The position numbers and the translations under genes are program-made. A model generated the notes under the pieces. The model was not told the origin of the DNA and searched no databases. It saw only the letters and a list, made by a program, of their open reading frames with translations. This document shows positions 48,144 to 59,306 of a stretch of 64,000 bases of DNA, piece by piece (positions within the stretch are counted from its first letter, which is position 1; every line of letters begins with the position of its first letter). This stretch comes from Aneurinibacillus terranovensis DSM 18919. Its GTDB lineage: Bacteria; Bacillota; Bacilli; Aneurinibacillales; Aneurinibacillaceae. Location: positions 32,979 through 96,978 of the forward strand of contig NZ_AUMJ01000019.1 of the NCBI RefSeq assembly GCF_000430625.1, written 5' to 3'.

Positions 48144-51100
48144 TTGTTAGATGTGAATAATTTCGAGTATATGAAAATCGGCCTGGCTTCACCGGATAAG
48201 ATTCGTTCCTGGTCTTTTGGTGAGGTGAAGAAGCCTGAAACGATTAACTACCGGACGTTAAAACCGGAAAAAGAAGGCTTGTTCTGCGAAAAGATTTTTG
48301 GTCCGACGAAGGACTGGGAATGTCACTGCGGGAAGTACAAGCGTGTTCGTTATAAAGGCGTTGTTTGTGACCGCTGCGGCGTTGAAGTCACACGGGCTAA
48401 AGTTCGCCGTGAGCGCATGGGGCACATTGAACTGGCTGCCCCTGTTTCTCACATCTGGTTTTTTAAAGGAATCCCGAGCAGAATGGGGCTTGTCCTTGAC
48501 ATGTCCCCGCGTTCCCTTGAGGAAGTCATTTATTTTGCTTCCTATGTAGTAACCGACCCGGGGGAAACACCGCTGGAGAAAAAGCAGCTTTTATCGGAAA
48601 AAGAATACCGTACCTATCGTGAAAAATACGGTTCTGCTTTCCAGGCCTCAATGGGCGCTGAATCAATTAAACGATTACTCTCAGAAATCGACCTCGACAA
48701 AGAAGTGGACTATCTGAAAGAAGAATTGAAAACAGCTCAGGGTCAGCGCCGCAGCCGTGTTATTAAGCGGCTGGAAGTACTGGAAGCCTTCCGCAATTCC
48801 GGAAATCGCCCGGAATGGATGGTTTTTGATGTGCTTCCCGTGATCCCGCCTGAATTGCGTCCGATGGTGCAATTAGACGGCGGACGCTTTGCGACTTCCG
48901 ACTTAAATGATTTATACCGCCGTGTGATCAACAGGAATAACCGTTTAAAGCGTCTGCTTGATCTGGGAGCGCCTGATATCATTGTCCAGAATGAGAAAAG
49001 AATGCTGCAGGAAGCGGTGGACGCTCTGATCGATAACGGACGCCGCGGCCGTCCGGTAACAGGTCCGGGAAATCGTCCGTTGAAATCTCTCAGCCATATG
49101 TTGAAAGGGAAGCAAGGACGTTTCCGCCAGAACCTGCTTGGTAAACGCGTTGACTATTCCGGCCGTTCCGTTATCGTCGTAGGGCCTCATTTACAGATGT
49201 ACCAGTGCGGTCTGCCGAAAGAAATGGCACTGGAATTGTTTAAACCATTTGTGATGAAGGAACTTGTAGCGAAAGGTCTTGCTCACAATATTAAATCGGC
49301 CAAACGCAAAGTAGAACGCATCCACCCTGAAGTGTGGGATGTGTTAGAGGATGTCATTAAAGAGCATCCGGTTCTCTTAAACCGTGCACCAACCCTGCAC
49401 AGACTTGGAATTCAGGCATTTGAACCCACACTGGTTGAAGGGCGCGCCATCCGTCTGCACCCGCTTGTATGTACGGCGTACAATGCTGACTTTGACGGTG
49501 ACCAAATGGCTGTCCACGTACCGTTATCTGCCGAAGCACAGGCGGAAGCCCGGATTCTTATGCTTGCTGCACAGAATATCCTGAACCCGAAAGATGGAAA
49601 ACCTGTCGTCACACCTTCTCAGGATATGGTGCTTGGAACATATTATCTTACAATGGAAGACAAAAACGCCCCTGGTGAAGGAAGTCTCTTCCCAAATGTA
49701 AATCAGGCGATTTCCGCTTATGCGAACAGCCATATTACTTTGCATACGCGCATTGCCGTACCGGCTAAAAATTTAAACAAAACGTCATTTACACCTGAAC
49801 AGCAGGGCGCTTTGCTCGTTACAACGGTTGGAAAACTCATTTTTAATGAAATTTTCCCGCCGGAATTGCCGTATATTAACGAGCCGACAAAGAGCAATTT
49901 GCAAAAACAGGTGCCGGATAAGTTCTTTATTTTCGAAAAAGGTGTCGATGTAAAGGAATTTATTAAGCAACTGCCTGAACAGGATGCCGTTAAGAAAAGC
50001 TTCCTCGGAACCATCATTGCGGAATGCTTCCGTCGTTTCGGCACCACGCAGACATCCGTTATCCTTGATAAAATCAAAGCAAACGGCTTTAAATATTCAA
50101 CGCAAGCAGGTATAACCGTTGCGGTCGCAGATATTACCACACCGGATGAGAAGCACGAAATTCTCAATGAAGCGGAGAAAAAAGTTGAGATGGTCATGCA
50201 GCAGTTCCGCCGGGGTCTCATTACGGAAAACGAACGCTATGACCGCGTTATCTCCATCTGGAGTAAAGCGAAAGACGATGTTACGAAAGTGCTCATGGAA
50301 TCGCTCGATAAGTTTAATTCTATCAACATGATGGCGACATCCGGTGCCCGCGGTAACGTATCCCAGATTACCCAGTTGGCGGGTATGCGCGGCCTAATGG
50401 CGAATCCGTCCGGCCGTATCATCGAGCTGCCGATTAAATCGAACTTCCGTGAAGGTCTGACGGTGTTGGAATACTTTATTTCCACGCACGGTGCCCGTAA
50501 AGGTTTGGCCGATACGGCGCTTCGTACGGCTGACTCAGGTTACCTGACACGCCGCCTTGTAGACGTTGCCCAGGACGTTATTGTACGTGAAGAAGACTGT
50601 GGAACGGATAAAGGAGTTCCGGCTCAGGCGATTCGTGACGGCAACGAAGTGATCGAAGATTTGTACGATCGTCTCGTTGGGCGCTACGCGTTTGAAACCG
50701 TGCGCCATCCGGAAACTGGTGAGCTGATTGTTGGCCGCAACGAATTGATTGATGAGGATATTGCCGATCAAATCATCGCCGCAGATATAAAAAGGGTAAT
50801 GATTCGTTCTGTTATCGGCTGTCGCACTCAGCATGGCGTGTGTAAAAAATGCTACGGACGCAACCTTGCCACCGGAAAGAAAGTGGATGTCGGGGAAGCT
50901 GTCGGTATTATTGCAGCACAGTCCATCGGTGAACCGGGTACACAGCTTACGATGCGCACCTTCCATACAGGCGGGGTAGCCGGTGACGATATCACGCAAG
51001 GTCTGCCGCGTATTCAGGAGCTTTTTGAAGCCCGTAACCCGAAAGGTCAGGCGGTTATTACTGAAATTGAGGGTGAAGTTATTGATATACGGGAAGGAAA

Positions 51101-51785
51101 AGACCGTCGTGAAGTCGAAATTCGCGGAGAAACGGAAAATAAAGTATATCAGATACCATACGGTTCCCGTTTGAAGGTATCCGTTGGAAGTAAGGTCGAC
51201 ATAGGAGAAGAATTAACGGAAGGCTCGATTGACCCGAAAGAAATGCTGAAAGTTCGCGGTATGCGCGGCGTGCAGTACTACATCCTGCAGGAAGTACAGA
51301 AAGTGTATCGTATGCAGGGGGTTGAGATTAACGACAAGCACGTAGAGGTTATGATCCGTCAGATGCTTCGTAAAGTGCGTGTGGTTGATAACGGCGATAC
51401 AGATTTACTTCCAGGGGCTTATGTGGAAATTCACGAGTTTGAAGAAGCTAACAAAAAGGTTCTTTGGGAAGGAAAAAGCCCTGCGGTTGCCCGTCCGGTT
51501 CTTCTTGGGATCACCAAGGCATCGCTTGAAACGGATTCCTTCCTGTCCGCCGCTTCCTTCCAGGAGACAACGCGTGTCCTGACAGATGCCGCAATTAAAG
51601 GGAAAGTTGACCGCCTACTTGGCCTGAAAGAAAATGTTATCATTGGTAAGCTGGTACCAGCCGGTACGGGTATGAATCCGTATCGCAACATCAAGCTGAA
51701 GCATGATTTTATGCCGAATAAAGAGGAAGCCAAAGGGATACCTTCGCTTGATGAAGAAACGGAAACGGTGATGGTAGAAAAATAA
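48144..51785 (+). CDS. rpoC: RNA polymerase beta' subunit
   Basis: 1213 residues, TTG start behind GGGAGG. Zinc finger [20 protein letters not shown], Mg-binding [16 protein letters not shown], trigger loop region [16 protein letters not shown], second zinc site [13 protein letters not shown]. Very close to B. subtilis RpoC along the whole length. Confidence 0.97.
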   Translation: MLDVNNFEYMKIGLASPDKIRSWSFGEVKKPETINYRTLKPEKEGLFCEKIFGPTKDWECHCGKYKRVRYKGVVCDRCGVEVTRAKVRRERMGHIELAAPVSHIWFFKGIPSRMGLVLDMSPRSLEEVIYFASYVVTDPGETPLEKKQLLSEKEYRTYREKYGSAFQASMGAESIKRLLSEIDLDKEVDYLKEELKTAQGQRRSRVIKRLEVLEAFRNSGNRPEWMVFDVLPVIPPELRPMVQLDGGRFATSDLNDLYRRVINRNNRLKRLLDLGAPDIIVQNEKRMLQEAVDALIDNGRRGRPVTGPGNRPLKSLSHMLKGKQGRFRQNLLGKRVDYSGRSVIVVGPHLQMYQCGLPKEMALELFKPFVMKELVAKGLAHNIKSAKRKVERIHPEVWDVLEDVIKEHPVLLNRAPTLHRLGIQAFEPTLVEGRAIRLHPLVCTAYNADFDGDQMAVHVPLSAEAQAEARILMLAAQNILNPKDGKPVVTPSQDMVLGTYYLTMEDKNAPGEGSLFPNVNQAISAYANSHITLHTRIAVPAKNLNKTSFTPEQQGALLVTTVGKLIFNEIFPPELPYINEPTKSNLQKQVPDKFFIFEKGVDVKEFIKQLPEQDAVKKSFLGTIIAECFRRFGTTQTSVILDKIKANGFKYSTQAGITVAVADITTPDEKHEILNEAEKKVEMVMQQFRRGLITENERYDRVISIWSKAKDDVTKVLMESLDKFNSINMMATSGARGNVSQITQLAGMRGLMANPSGRIIELPIKSNFREGLTVLEYFISTHGARKGLADTALRTADSGYLTRRLVDVAQDVIVREEDCGTDKGVPAQAIRDGNEVIEDLYDRLVGRYAFETVRHPETGELIVGRNELIDEDIADQIIAADIKRVMIRSVIGCRTQHGVCKKCYGRNLATGKKVDVGEAVGIIAAQSIGEPGTQLTMRTFHTGGVAGDDITQGLPRIQELFEARNPKGQAVITEIEGEVIDIREGKDRREVEIRGETENKVYQIPYGSRLKVSVGSKVDIGEELTEGSIDPKEMLKVRGMRGVQYYILQEVQKVYRMQGVEINDKHVEVMIRQMLRKVRVVDNGDTDLLPGAYVEIHEFEEANKKVLWEGKSPAVARPVLLGITKASLETDSFLSAASFQETTRVLTDAAIKGKVDRLLGLKENVIIGKLVPAGTGMNPYRNIKLKHDFMPNKEEAKGIPSLDEETETVMVEK

Positions 51786-51798
51786 TTCATAAACCTTG

Positions 51799-51827
51799 TT
51801 GACACAGATGGTGACAGGTGATATGAT
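51799..51827 (+). promoter_or_regulatory. SigA promoter of ybxF
   Basis: TTGACA, 17-bp spacer, TATGAT, in the rpoC-ybxF spacer. Confidence 0.8.
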
Positions 51828-51868
51828 ATCGAAGTGTGCCTAATACCTGTACTTTGGAGGATATGAAA

Positions 51869-52114
51869 ATGTCTTATGAAAAAGTAGAGCAGGCTAAAAA
51901 TGTTGTGATTGGCACAAAGCAAACGTATCGGGCCATTGAGATGGATTCAGTATCTGAAGTCATCATTGCGAAAGATGCGGATGCAAGGGTTTTAAGTAAA
52001 GTGATTTTGCTCTGTAAAGAGAAAGGTCTGCCTATTCACTACGTTGATTCGATGCGCCGTCTTGGAGCGGCATGTGGAATTGATGTGGGAGCAGCGGTGG
52101 TTGCTATAAAATAG
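51869..52114 (+). CDS. rplGB: L7Ae-family K-turn-binding protein YbxF
   Basis: 81 residues: KNVVIGTKQTYRAIEMDSVS and the L7Ae core VIIAKDADARVLSKVILLCK. Binds kink-turns in RNA. ATG with GGAGG 8 bp upstream; ATG 51863 is too close. Typical position before rpsL. Confidence 0.93.
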   Translation: MSYEKVEQAKNVVIGTKQTYRAIEMDSVSEVIIAKDADARVLSKVILLCKEKGLPIHYVDSMRRLGAACGIDVGAAVVAIK

Positions 52115-52133
52115 TATATGTAAGCTACATTCT

Positions 52134-52192
52134 GTTTTTGCTTAAATCTGTGTATTTGCCGTTAGTTTCGGTAAATACACAGAGGCAAAAAC
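52134..52192 (+). repeat. Long hairpin between ybxF and rpsL
   Basis: GTTTTTGC (52134-52141) pairs with GCAAAAAC (52185-52192). Inside, TCTGTGTATTTGCCG (52147-52161) pairs with CGGTAAATACACAGA (52169-52183) with one G:T. In total 23 bp with a small internal loop. No T-run beyond TTTTCATTT. It may be a terminator of ybxF or a regulatory leader of the str operon. Confidence 0.75.
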
Positions 52193-52266
52193 TTTTCATT
52201 TGCAGTTTCATGAACCACCAGGACCTGTGGTCTTAAAATGTACAGCATTGGAAGGAGGTGCGACGG

Positions 52267-52689
52267 ATGCCGACTATTAATCAACTCGTGCGCAAAGGTC
52301 GCGAAAGCAAAGAATATAAATCAAAATCTCCAGCTCTTACTAAAGGGTACAACAGTATGAAAAAGGAGATGACCAACCTGAATTCTCCACAAAAGCGTGG
52401 GGTATGTACTCGTGTTGGTACGATGACACCAAAAAAACCGAACTCAGCTTTACGTAAATATGCTCGTGTACGTTTAACGAACGGTATCGAGGTAACTGCG
52501 TATATTCCTGGTATTGGCCATAATCTTCAAGAGCACAGCGTGGTTCTTGTTCGTGGCGGCCGTGTTAAAGACTTGCCTGGTGTACGTTACAAAATCGTAC
52601 GCGGCGCTTTAGATACAGCGGGTGTACAAAACCGTATGCAATCACGTTCTAAATACGGTTCAAAACGCCCTAAAGCTCCTAAAGCATAA
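52267..52689 (+). CDS. rpsL: Ribosomal protein S12 (uS12)
   Basis: 140 residues from ATG behind GGAGGTGCGACGG. Decoding-centre motif [20 protein letters not shown] carries wild-type lysines at the streptomycin site. Slightly divergent stretch [18 protein letters not shown]. First gene of the str operon. Confidence 0.95.
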   Translation: MPTINQLVRKGRESKEYKSKSPALTKGYNSMKKEMTNLNSPQKRGVCTRVGTMTPKKPNSALRKYARVRLTNGIEVTAYIPGIGHNLQEHSVVLVRGGRVKDLPGVRYKIVRGALDTAGVQNRMQSRSKYGSKRPKAPKA

Positions 52690-52730
52690 AAAACTTTTAT
52701 TCAAATTTGAAAGTAAAGGAGGGGAATTGA

Positions 52731-53201
<471 letters not shown>

Positions 53202-53269
53202 AAGTAAAGCGGCGTTTGGCCGCTTTTACTTGCACACTTTTTATTTAACTTGAAAGGGGCCAATATTCA

Positions 53270-55351
53270 ATGGGACGCGAATTCCCCTTAGCTAAAACTC
53301 GTAATATCGGTATCATGGCTCACATCGACGCCGGTAAAACGACGACAACAGAACGGATTCTTTTCTATACCGGTCGCGTTCATAAGATTGGTGAGGTTCA
53401 TGAAGGCGCTGCTACGATGGACTGGATGGAGCAGGAACAGGAACGTGGAATTACCATTACTTCCGCTGCTACGACCGCCCAGTGGCACGGCCACCGTGTT
53501 AACATCATTGATACACCCGGACACGTAGACTTCACCGTTGAAGTAGAACGCTCCCTTCGTGTACTTGATGGTGCAGTTGCTGTTCTTGATGCACAGTCTG
53601 GCGTAGAGCCACAAACTGAAACCGTATGGCGCCAGGCTACGACATACGGTGTACCGCGTATCGTGTTCGTCAACAAAATGGACAAAATCGGTGCAGATTT
53701 CCTGTACTCTGTGCGCACATTGAAAGAACGTCTTCAAGCAAACGCACATCCAATTCAACTTCCGATCGGTGCAGAGGATCAATACCGTGGCATCATCGAT
53801 CTTGTTGAGCAAAAGACATACATCTATACAAATGATCTCGGTACTGACATTGAAATTACAGATGGCTTCCCGGCTGACTATCAAAGCCAGGCAGAAGAAC
53901 TTCGCGGTCAACTGATTGAAGCAGTAGCTGAATTCGATGAAGAACTGATGATGAAATACCTCGAAGGTGAAGAGGTTACAAATGAAGAACTTAAAAAAGC
54001 GATTCGTAAAGCAACGATCAGCGTTCAATTCTTTCCTGTAACCTGCGGTTCAGCATTTAAAAACAAGGGCGTTCAGCCGATGCTTGATGCTGTTATTGAT
54101 TACCTTCCATCGCCACTTGATATTCCGGCGATTAAAGGTGTTGTTCCAGATACAAATGAGGAAGTAACACGTGAATCTGATGATGAAGCTGCATTCGCTG
54201 CACTTGCCTTCAAAATCATGACTGACCCATATGTTGGTAAGTTAACATTCTTCCGTGTTTACTCCGGTACGCTTGAATCCGGCTCATACGTACTCAACTC
54301 TACAAAGGGCAAACGTGAACGTATTGGCCGTATTCTGCAAATGCATGCGAACCACCGTGCAGAAATTAAAACGATTTATTCCGGTGATATTGCAGCAGGC
54401 GTAGGTCTGAAAGATACCACTACTGGAGATACTCTTTGTGATGAGAAAAATCCTGTAATTCTTGAATCTATGGAATTCCCTGAGCCTGTTATCAGAATTG
54501 CTATCGAGCCTAAAACAAAGGCTGACCAGGATAAAATGGGGATGGCTCTTGCAAAACTTGCTGAGGAAGATCCAACGTTCAAAACGTATACTGATCAAGA
54601 AACAGGACAAACCATCATTGCCGGTATGGGTGAACTCCACCTTGATATCATTGTTGACCGCATGAAGCGTGAATTCAAAGTGGAAGCTAACGTTGGTGCT
54701 CCTCAGGTTGCTTATAAAGAAACCTTCCGTCAGGGCGCCAAAGTTGAAGGCAAGTTTGTTCGCCAATCCGGTGGCCGCGGACAATACGGTCACGTTGTGG
54801 TTGAATTCGAACCGGTTGAACCTGGTACCGGATTTGTATTTGAGAACAAAATTGTCGGAGGAGCCGTTCCTCGTGAATACATTGCTCCAGTTCAAGCTGG
54901 TATTGAGGAAGCGATGCAAAATGGGGTTCTCGCCGGGTATCCGATCCTTGACCTTAAAGCTACTCTTGTAGACGGTAGCTACCATGATGTTGACTCCTCT
55001 GAAATGGCGTTTAAAATTGCCGGTTCGATGGCTTTAAAAGAAGCTGGTAAGAAATCTAACCCTGCTATCCTTGAACCTATAATGAAGGTTGAAGTTGTTG
55101 TTCCGGAAGAATACATGGGTGACATTATGGGTGATGTGAGTTCCCGTCGTGGGCGTATTGAAGGTATGGAGGCGCGCGGTAACGCACAGGTTGTTCATGC
55201 TTTCGTTCCACTTTCCGAGATGTTCGGATATGCGACAAATCTTCGTTCCCGTACACAGGGACGCGGTACGTACAGCATGCATTTCGATCATTATGAAGAA
55301 GTGCCTAAAAACATCGCGGAAGAAATTATTAAAAAAGCTAAAGGTCTTTAA
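53270..55351 (+). CDS. fusA: Elongation factor G
   Basis: 693 residues. GTPase motifs [27 protein letters not shown] and [10 protein letters not shown]; domains II-V intact with [20 protein letters not shown] in domain IV. Catalyses translocation. Confidence 0.96.
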   Translation: MGREFPLAKTRNIGIMAHIDAGKTTTTERILFYTGRVHKIGEVHEGAATMDWMEQEQERGITITSAATTAQWHGHRVNIIDTPGHVDFTVEVERSLRVLDGAVAVLDAQSGVEPQTETVWRQATTYGVPRIVFVNKMDKIGADFLYSVRTLKERLQANAHPIQLPIGAEDQYRGIIDLVEQKTYIYTNDLGTDIEITDGFPADYQSQAEELRGQLIEAVAEFDEELMMKYLEGEEVTNEELKKAIRKATISVQFFPVTCGSAFKNKGVQPMLDAVIDYLPSPLDIPAIKGVVPDTNEEVTRESDDEAAFAALAFKIMTDPYVGKLTFFRVYSGTLESGSYVLNSTKGKRERIGRILQMHANHRAEIKTIYSGDIAAGVGLKDTTTGDTLCDEKNPVILESMEFPEPVIRIAIEPKTKADQDKMGMALAKLAEEDPTFKTYTDQETGQTIIAGMGELHLDIIVDRMKREFKVEANVGAPQVAYKETFRQGAKVEGKFVRQSGGRGQYGHVVVEFEPVEPGTGFVFENKIVGGAVPREYIAPVQAGIEEAMQNGVLAGYPILDLKATLVDGSYHDVDSSEMAFKIAGSMALKEAGKKSNPAILEPIMKVEVVVPEEYMGDIMGDVSSRRGRIEGMEARGNAQVVHAFVPLSEMFGYATNLRSRTQGRGTYSMHFDHYEEVPKNIAEEIIKKAKGL

Positions 55352-55379
55352 TTTTAACATAAAAACCTTTATTGTTTAT

Positions 55380-55433
55380 CAAGAAAGGTTTAAAATGTGT
55401 AATGGATATTCCTTGCTGTTTAAACCTTTCTTG
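55380..55433. repeat. 15-bp perfect inverted repeat in the fusA-tuf spacer
   Basis: CAAGAAAGGTTTAAA (55380-55394) and its exact complement (55419-55433) flank 24 nt. There is no T-run; it may set the fusA/tuf expression ratio. Confidence 0.8.
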
Positions 55434-55482
55434 TCACTATACTTAATTTCTTAACCAACCTTTTAAGGAGGCTTTTTTCCAA

Positions 55483-56673
55483 ATGGCTAAAGAAAAATTT
55501 GAGCGGAATAAACCGCACGTAAACATTGGTACTATCGGTCACGTTGACCACGGTAAAACAACTTTAACAGCTGCTATTACGACTGTACTTTCTCAGTCTG
55601 GTAAAGCAAAAGCTATGGATTACGGTTCAATTGACGCGGCTCCTGAAGAGCGTGAGCGTGGAATCACGATCTCTACTGCACACGTTGAGTATGAAACAGA
55701 CAACCGTCACTATGCACACGTTGACTGCCCAGGCCACGCCGACTATGTTAAAAACATGATCACAGGTGCGGCTCAAATGGACGGCGCTATCCTCGTGGTA
55801 TCTGCTGCTGACGGCCCAATGCCTCAAACTCGTGAGCACATCCTTCTTTCCCGCCAAGTAGGCGTTCCTTACATCGTTGTATTCATGAACAAATGTGACA
55901 TGGTTGACGATGAGGAATTGCTTGAACTTGTTGAAATGGAAATTCGTGATCTTCTTTCTGAATACGAATTCCCTGGCGATGACATCCCGGTTGTTAAAGG
56001 TTCCGCTAAAGAAGCGCTTGAAAACCCAACTGGCGAATGGGCACAACGCATCATTGAATTGATGGATGCGGTTGATTCTTACATCCCAACCCCGGAACGT
56101 GCGGTTGACCAACCTTTCTTGCTCCCTGTAGAGGACGTATTCTCTATCACAGGTCGTGGTACGGTTGCTACCGGTCGTGTAGAACGTGGTATTGTAAAAG
56201 TTGGTGACCAAGTTGAAATCCTTGGTCTTACTGAAGAACCTAAAACTACAACGGTTACTGGTGTAGAGATGTTCCGTAAACTTCTTGACCAAGCTCAAGC
56301 TGGTGATAACATCGGTGCGCTTCTCCGTGGTGTTGACCGTTCTGAGATCGAGCGTGGACAGGTACTTGCTAAGCCGGGTTCTGTAAAACCGCACACTACG
56401 TTTACTGCACAAATCTACGTTCTTTCTAAAGAAGAGGGTGGACGTCATACTCCATTCTTTGCTAACTACCGTCCTCAGTTCTACTTCCGTACAACGGACG
56501 TAACTGGCATCATCAAACTTCCAGAAGGAACTGAAATGGTTATGCCTGGCGATAACGTTGAGATCACTGTTGAACTCATTAGTTCTATCGCTATGGAAGA
56601 AGGTACTCGCTTTGCTATTCGTGAAGGCGGACGTACAGTTGGTGCCGGCGCGGTTGCTACTATCATTAAATAA
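55483..56673 (+). CDS. tuf: Elongation factor Tu
   Basis: 396 residues: [40 protein letters not shown] and domains II and III complete. It closes the str operon here with a terminator, and is not followed by rpsJ. Confidence 0.97.
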   Translation: MAKEKFERNKPHVNIGTIGHVDHGKTTLTAAITTVLSQSGKAKAMDYGSIDAAPEERERGITISTAHVEYETDNRHYAHVDCPGHADYVKNMITGAAQMDGAILVVSAADGPMPQTREHILLSRQVGVPYIVVFMNKCDMVDDEELLELVEMEIRDLLSEYEFPGDDIPVVKGSAKEALENPTGEWAQRIIELMDAVDSYIPTPERAVDQPFLLPVEDVFSITGRGTVATGRVERGIVKVGDQVEILGLTEEPKTTTVTGVEMFRKLLDQAQAGDNIGALLRGVDRSEIERGQVLAKPGSVKPHTTFTAQIYVLSKEEGGRHTPFFANYRPQFYFRTTDVTGIIKLPEGTEMVMPGDNVEITVELISSIAMEEGTRFAIREGGRTVGAGAVATIIK

Positions 56674-56690
56674 TTTTGCTTAGGCAAATA

Positions 56691-56722
56691 AAAAAGATTC
56701 GGCGTAAAGCCGGATCTTTTTT
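56691..56722 (+). terminator. Terminator of the str operon
   Basis: AAAAAGATTCGGC pairs with GCCGGATCTTTTTT around GTAAA. Confidence 0.88.
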
Positions 56723-56731
56723 ATCGTTAAG

Positions 56732-56775
56732 GAAAGTATATGTTGCTTTACAGTGTTAAAGCAACATATACTTTC
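56732..56775. repeat. 19-bp perfect hairpin downstream of tuf
   Basis: GAAAGTATATGTTGCTTTA (56732-56750) and its exact complement (56757-56775) with a 6-nt loop. It is independent of the tuf terminator just upstream and has no T-run. Confidence 0.8.
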
Positions 56776-56790
56776 TTCCATTGGTCACCT

Positions 56791-56985
56791 GAGAAAAACT
56801 CACGGGGGTGTGCCGAACGTTTCTTTTTCGATGTGGAGCGTGTGGCCGGAAGGTCGATCAGACCGACAATTGTCCCCATCCTTGAGATACCCGGATGTTT
56901 TGTCGGTCCGACCTTCGGTCACTAAGCGGCCGTTTCGCTACCCTGCAGAAAAAGGACGAGCGGCAACGCCCGCGAGTTTTTCTTA
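56791..56985. ncRNA. Candidate rod-like structured RNA or large inverted-repeat element
   Basis: Nested complementary blocks span 195 nt. AGAAAAACTC (56792-56801) pairs with GAGTTTTTCT, CGGG with CCCG, TGCCG (56811) with CGGCA (56961), CTTTTTC with GAAAAAG, AAGGTCG (56850) with CGACCTT, GACCGACAA (56861-56869) with TTGTCGGTC, and CATCC with GGATG at the tip. No coding frame fits. The overall rod with internal loops recalls 6S-type RNAs, but I recognise no signature. Strand unknown; no clear promoter seen. Confidence 0.35.
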
Positions 56986-57062
56986 GTGGATAAAGATGTA
57001 TATGCCTCTTTACGCATGCGTTCAACTAAGACTATCGCCTGTACCTTTGGTTTTGGCGCTAG
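56986..57062 (-). repeat. Dispersed intergenic hairpin repeat, copy C (tuf-mnmH, reversed)
   Basis: The complement reads CTAGCGCCAAAACC, GGCGATAGTCTTAGTTGAAC, GCATGCGTAAAGAGGC and a TAAAG..CTTTA stem, matching the block order of copies A and B. It abuts the rod-like structure. Confidence 0.6.
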
Positions 57063-57074
57063 TCAGGCGATCCT

Positions 57075-58127
57075 TTATTGTTTTGCATAGCTCTGGATTT
57101 CCCTGGCTGCCCGTTCGATATTAGCTGCATCAATGGATATGAATTCACCCGAATACGCCTCTTCTTTGTGGGTATATCTTGGGTCGTAATAAACCGTAAG
57201 CAGTGTACGAATAAAATGGCGGTATTTTCGTTCAATCAGGTAGCGATAGCAGTCATTGCGGGCAGAAGTTTCCATCCGTTTGGCAATCAATTGGTAAGCT
57301 TCACTAACTTTGCGGAAGAACCATTCTTCATCCTTGTTCGGTTCAATATAGTCCTGGTAAATCCGTTCTACACGCAGTTCGACAGGGGCTTTGACCAGAA
57401 AGTGGACGCCGTTTGCCTTCGCCTCCATCATAAATTCCGGAACCACGATCCGGCCGATACGGCGGCTTTCCGCTTCCATAAACATGTGCGAAAACCCCCG
57501 GCTTTTTATATCCATTAGGCTGGTGAATAAGAGCGCATCAAACATTTTTTGATTTTTTTCCTTAATGCCGACAGAACCGAAAACGGAACCGCGATGGCCT
57601 GCGTATTCTTCCAAATCAAGCACCGGCTCTCCCCATCGAGCAAGCTGGTTTAAAATAAGGGTTTTACCTACACCCGTCATTCCATGAAGAGCATATGTTT
57701 TCCTGGGAAGCAGTTCGGATGATAAATGCTCCGTTACATATTGCCGGTAGGAGCGATATCCTCCTTGCAGCCGTTGAATGGGAAGCCCGGACATTGCAGC
57801 AAACGTGGCCATTGACATACTGCGCATTCCGCCGCGCCAGCAAAACAATACCGGTTCCTGTTCAGCGTTCACATAATTTTTAATTTCCTGCATTAACTTG
57901 GGAAGCTTAGGAGAGACGATCTCCATCCCTTTCCATTTGGCCTGATTCTTCCCCTCATTTTTATACGTAGTTCCAATGATGGCCCGTTCATCATCCGTAA
58001 ATAGGGGAACATTTACAGCGCCTGGTATGGTTGCTTCCTTGTATTCTCCCGGGCTGCGTACATCGATCAATACATATTTTTTGTTGTTTGCGGCTATTGT
58101 ATCTACTGTTATGTCTCGAGAAAACAA
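57075..58127 (-). CDS. mnmH: tRNA 2-selenouridine synthase MnmH
   Basis: Replaces sulfur by selenium (via geranylated 2-thiouridine) at the wobble uridine of tRNAs, using selenophosphate. 350 residues: rhodanese domain with active Cys in EPVLFCWRGGMRSMSMA, then a P-loop domain (ALHGMTGVGKTLILNQLARW). I chose the TTG behind AAAGGAGATGG, 73 bp from and divergent to the selD start, over an ATG at 58208 that would overlap selD. Genomic pairing with selD supports the role. Confidence 0.9.
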   Translation of the reverse strand: MFSRDITVDTIAANNKKYVLIDVRSPGEYKEATIPGAVNVPLFTDDERAIIGTTYKNEGKNQAKWKGMEIVSPKLPKLMQEIKNYVNAEQEPVLFCWRGGMRSMSMATFAAMSGLPIQRLQGGYRSYRQYVTEHLSSELLPRKTYALHGMTGVGKTLILNQLARWGEPVLDLEEYAGHRGSVFGSVGIKEKNQKMFDALLFTSLMDIKSRGFSHMFMEAESRRIGRIVVPEFMMEAKANGVHFLVKAPVELRVERIYQDYIEPNKDEEWFFRKVSEAYQLIAKRMETSARNDCYRYLIERKYRHFIRTLLTVYYDPRYTHKEEAYSGEFISIDAANIERAAREIQSYAKQ

Positions 58128-58199
58128 ACGAGTCCATCTCCTTTTTAAACGAAGCTTCTCATGTGATATAGTAGTAAACAAAGGAAGGAGTGATATTGG

Positions 58200-59252
58200 G
58201 TGAGTCAAGAGTTAATTAAACTTACGTCCCTTTCAAGCAAAGCTGGCTGAGGCTGCAAAATCGGCCCTGCCGACCTGACACAAGTCTTGTGTCATTTACC
58301 TGTGCAGTCCACAGTGAATCCCAATGTTTTGGTAGGTCTGGATGTTCCGGATGATGCCGGTGTATATAAACTAAATGAAGACCTGGCGCTTGTCCAAACG
58401 GTAGACTATTTTACTCCTATTGTAGACGATCCGTATCTTTTTGGACAAATTGCCGCGGCCAATGCATTGAGTGACGTATATGCCATGGGAGGTAAACCGG
58501 CGACTGTCCTTAATATTGTAGGCTTCCCCATTAAAAAATTAGACCCATCTATTTTAGCAGATATTTTGCGCGGTGCGTCAGATAAAGTCACGGAAGCTGG
58601 GGCAGTGATCTTGGGCGGACACTCCATCGATGACCAGGAACCGAAATTTGGGATGGCTGTCACCGGATTTGTCCATCCGAATAATGTTTGGACCAATCAT
58701 AACGCGAAGCCGGGAGATTCCATTATTCTCACGAAGCCAATCGGGGTCGGAATTCAAACGACGGCGATTAAACGGAACATGCTTGAGCCTGATGAAATTG
58801 ACAGGGTTTCGCAAGTGATGGCAGCATTAAACAAAACGGCTGCGGAAGTGGCCGCTCATTTTACCGTGAATTCCTCAACCGATATCACAGGCTTTGGCCT
58901 GCTCGGGCATTTAAAGGAAATGGCGGAAGGAAGCCGGGTGGGAATGAACGTCTTTGCCGAACAAGTCCCCGTGCTTGCACGAACCAGGGAACTTGCTGAA
59001 AAAGGTTCGGTTCCCGGTGGAACGAAGGCGAATCACGCATGGATTGAGAATAGTATCACGTATCCTGAAACGTTGGATGAGATTCAGCAGTGGATTCTTT
59101 GTGATGCTGTTACATCCGGGGGATTGGCCCTGAGTGTACCGCATGATGAAGCGGAAGGCTTGCTGGCGGCTTTGCATGCCGCCGGAGTAACGCACGCAAG
59201 CATCATCGCCAGCGTAACCGATGAACATCCGGGTAAAATCGTAGTTCGATAA
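58200..59252 (+). CDS. selD: Selenide, water dikinase SelD with in-frame UGA (selenocysteine)
   Basis: Makes selenophosphate from selenide and ATP. From a GTG behind AAGGAAGGAG the frame reads MSQELIKLTSLSSKAG, then UGA at 58248-58250 (codon 17), then GCKIGPADLTQVLCHLP and the full enzyme, 350 residues in all. In SelD this position is the catalytic Cys or Sec just before GCK, so the UGA is read as Sec. A TCGGC-CCT-GCCGA hairpin starts 11 nt after the UGA and a second one (58276-58294) follows, candidate SECIS. Downstream landmarks GGHSIDDQEPKFGMAVTGFV and DITGFGLLGHL are intact. Without the UGA the frame would begin at a TTG at 58287 and lose the active site. selA follows. Confidence 0.92.
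58261..58294 (+). promoter_or_regulatory. Candidate bacterial SECIS element in selD
   Basis: Two adjacent perfect hairpins lie just 3' of the UGA: TCGGC/GCCGA with a 3-nt loop (58261-58273) and TGACACAA/TTGTGTCA with a 3-nt loop (58276-58294). The first is 11 nt from the UGA, the distance used by the E. coli fdhF element. Which one binds SelB is not known. Confidence 0.55.
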
Positions 59253-59306
59253 CAGATAGGGCATACGTAAATCAGTAGCGATAAGAACGTGTAGGAGCAT
59301 GATCGT

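Noticed and set aside
55627..56448. 273-codon ORF antisense to tuf
   Set aside because: Shadow created by the strong codon bias of tuf; no start signals and cysteine/phenylalanine-rich noise composition.
56791..56985. tRNA-Sec (selC) or SRP/RNase P RNA in the structured region near the selenium genes
   Set aside because: No T-loop, CCA-adjacent acceptor or TCA anticodon context, and none of the conserved SRP domain IV or RNase P core sequences could be found.
56740..56986. Two overlapping ORFs of 61 and 77 codons in the tuf-mnmH spacer
   Set aside because: They run through the palindromic blocks, lack ribosome sites and have no protein-like character.
58200..58290. selD as a pseudogene interrupted by a stop codon
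   Set aside because: The stop is UGA at the known Cys/Sec active-site position, the frame is intact on both sides, and selA lies next to it.
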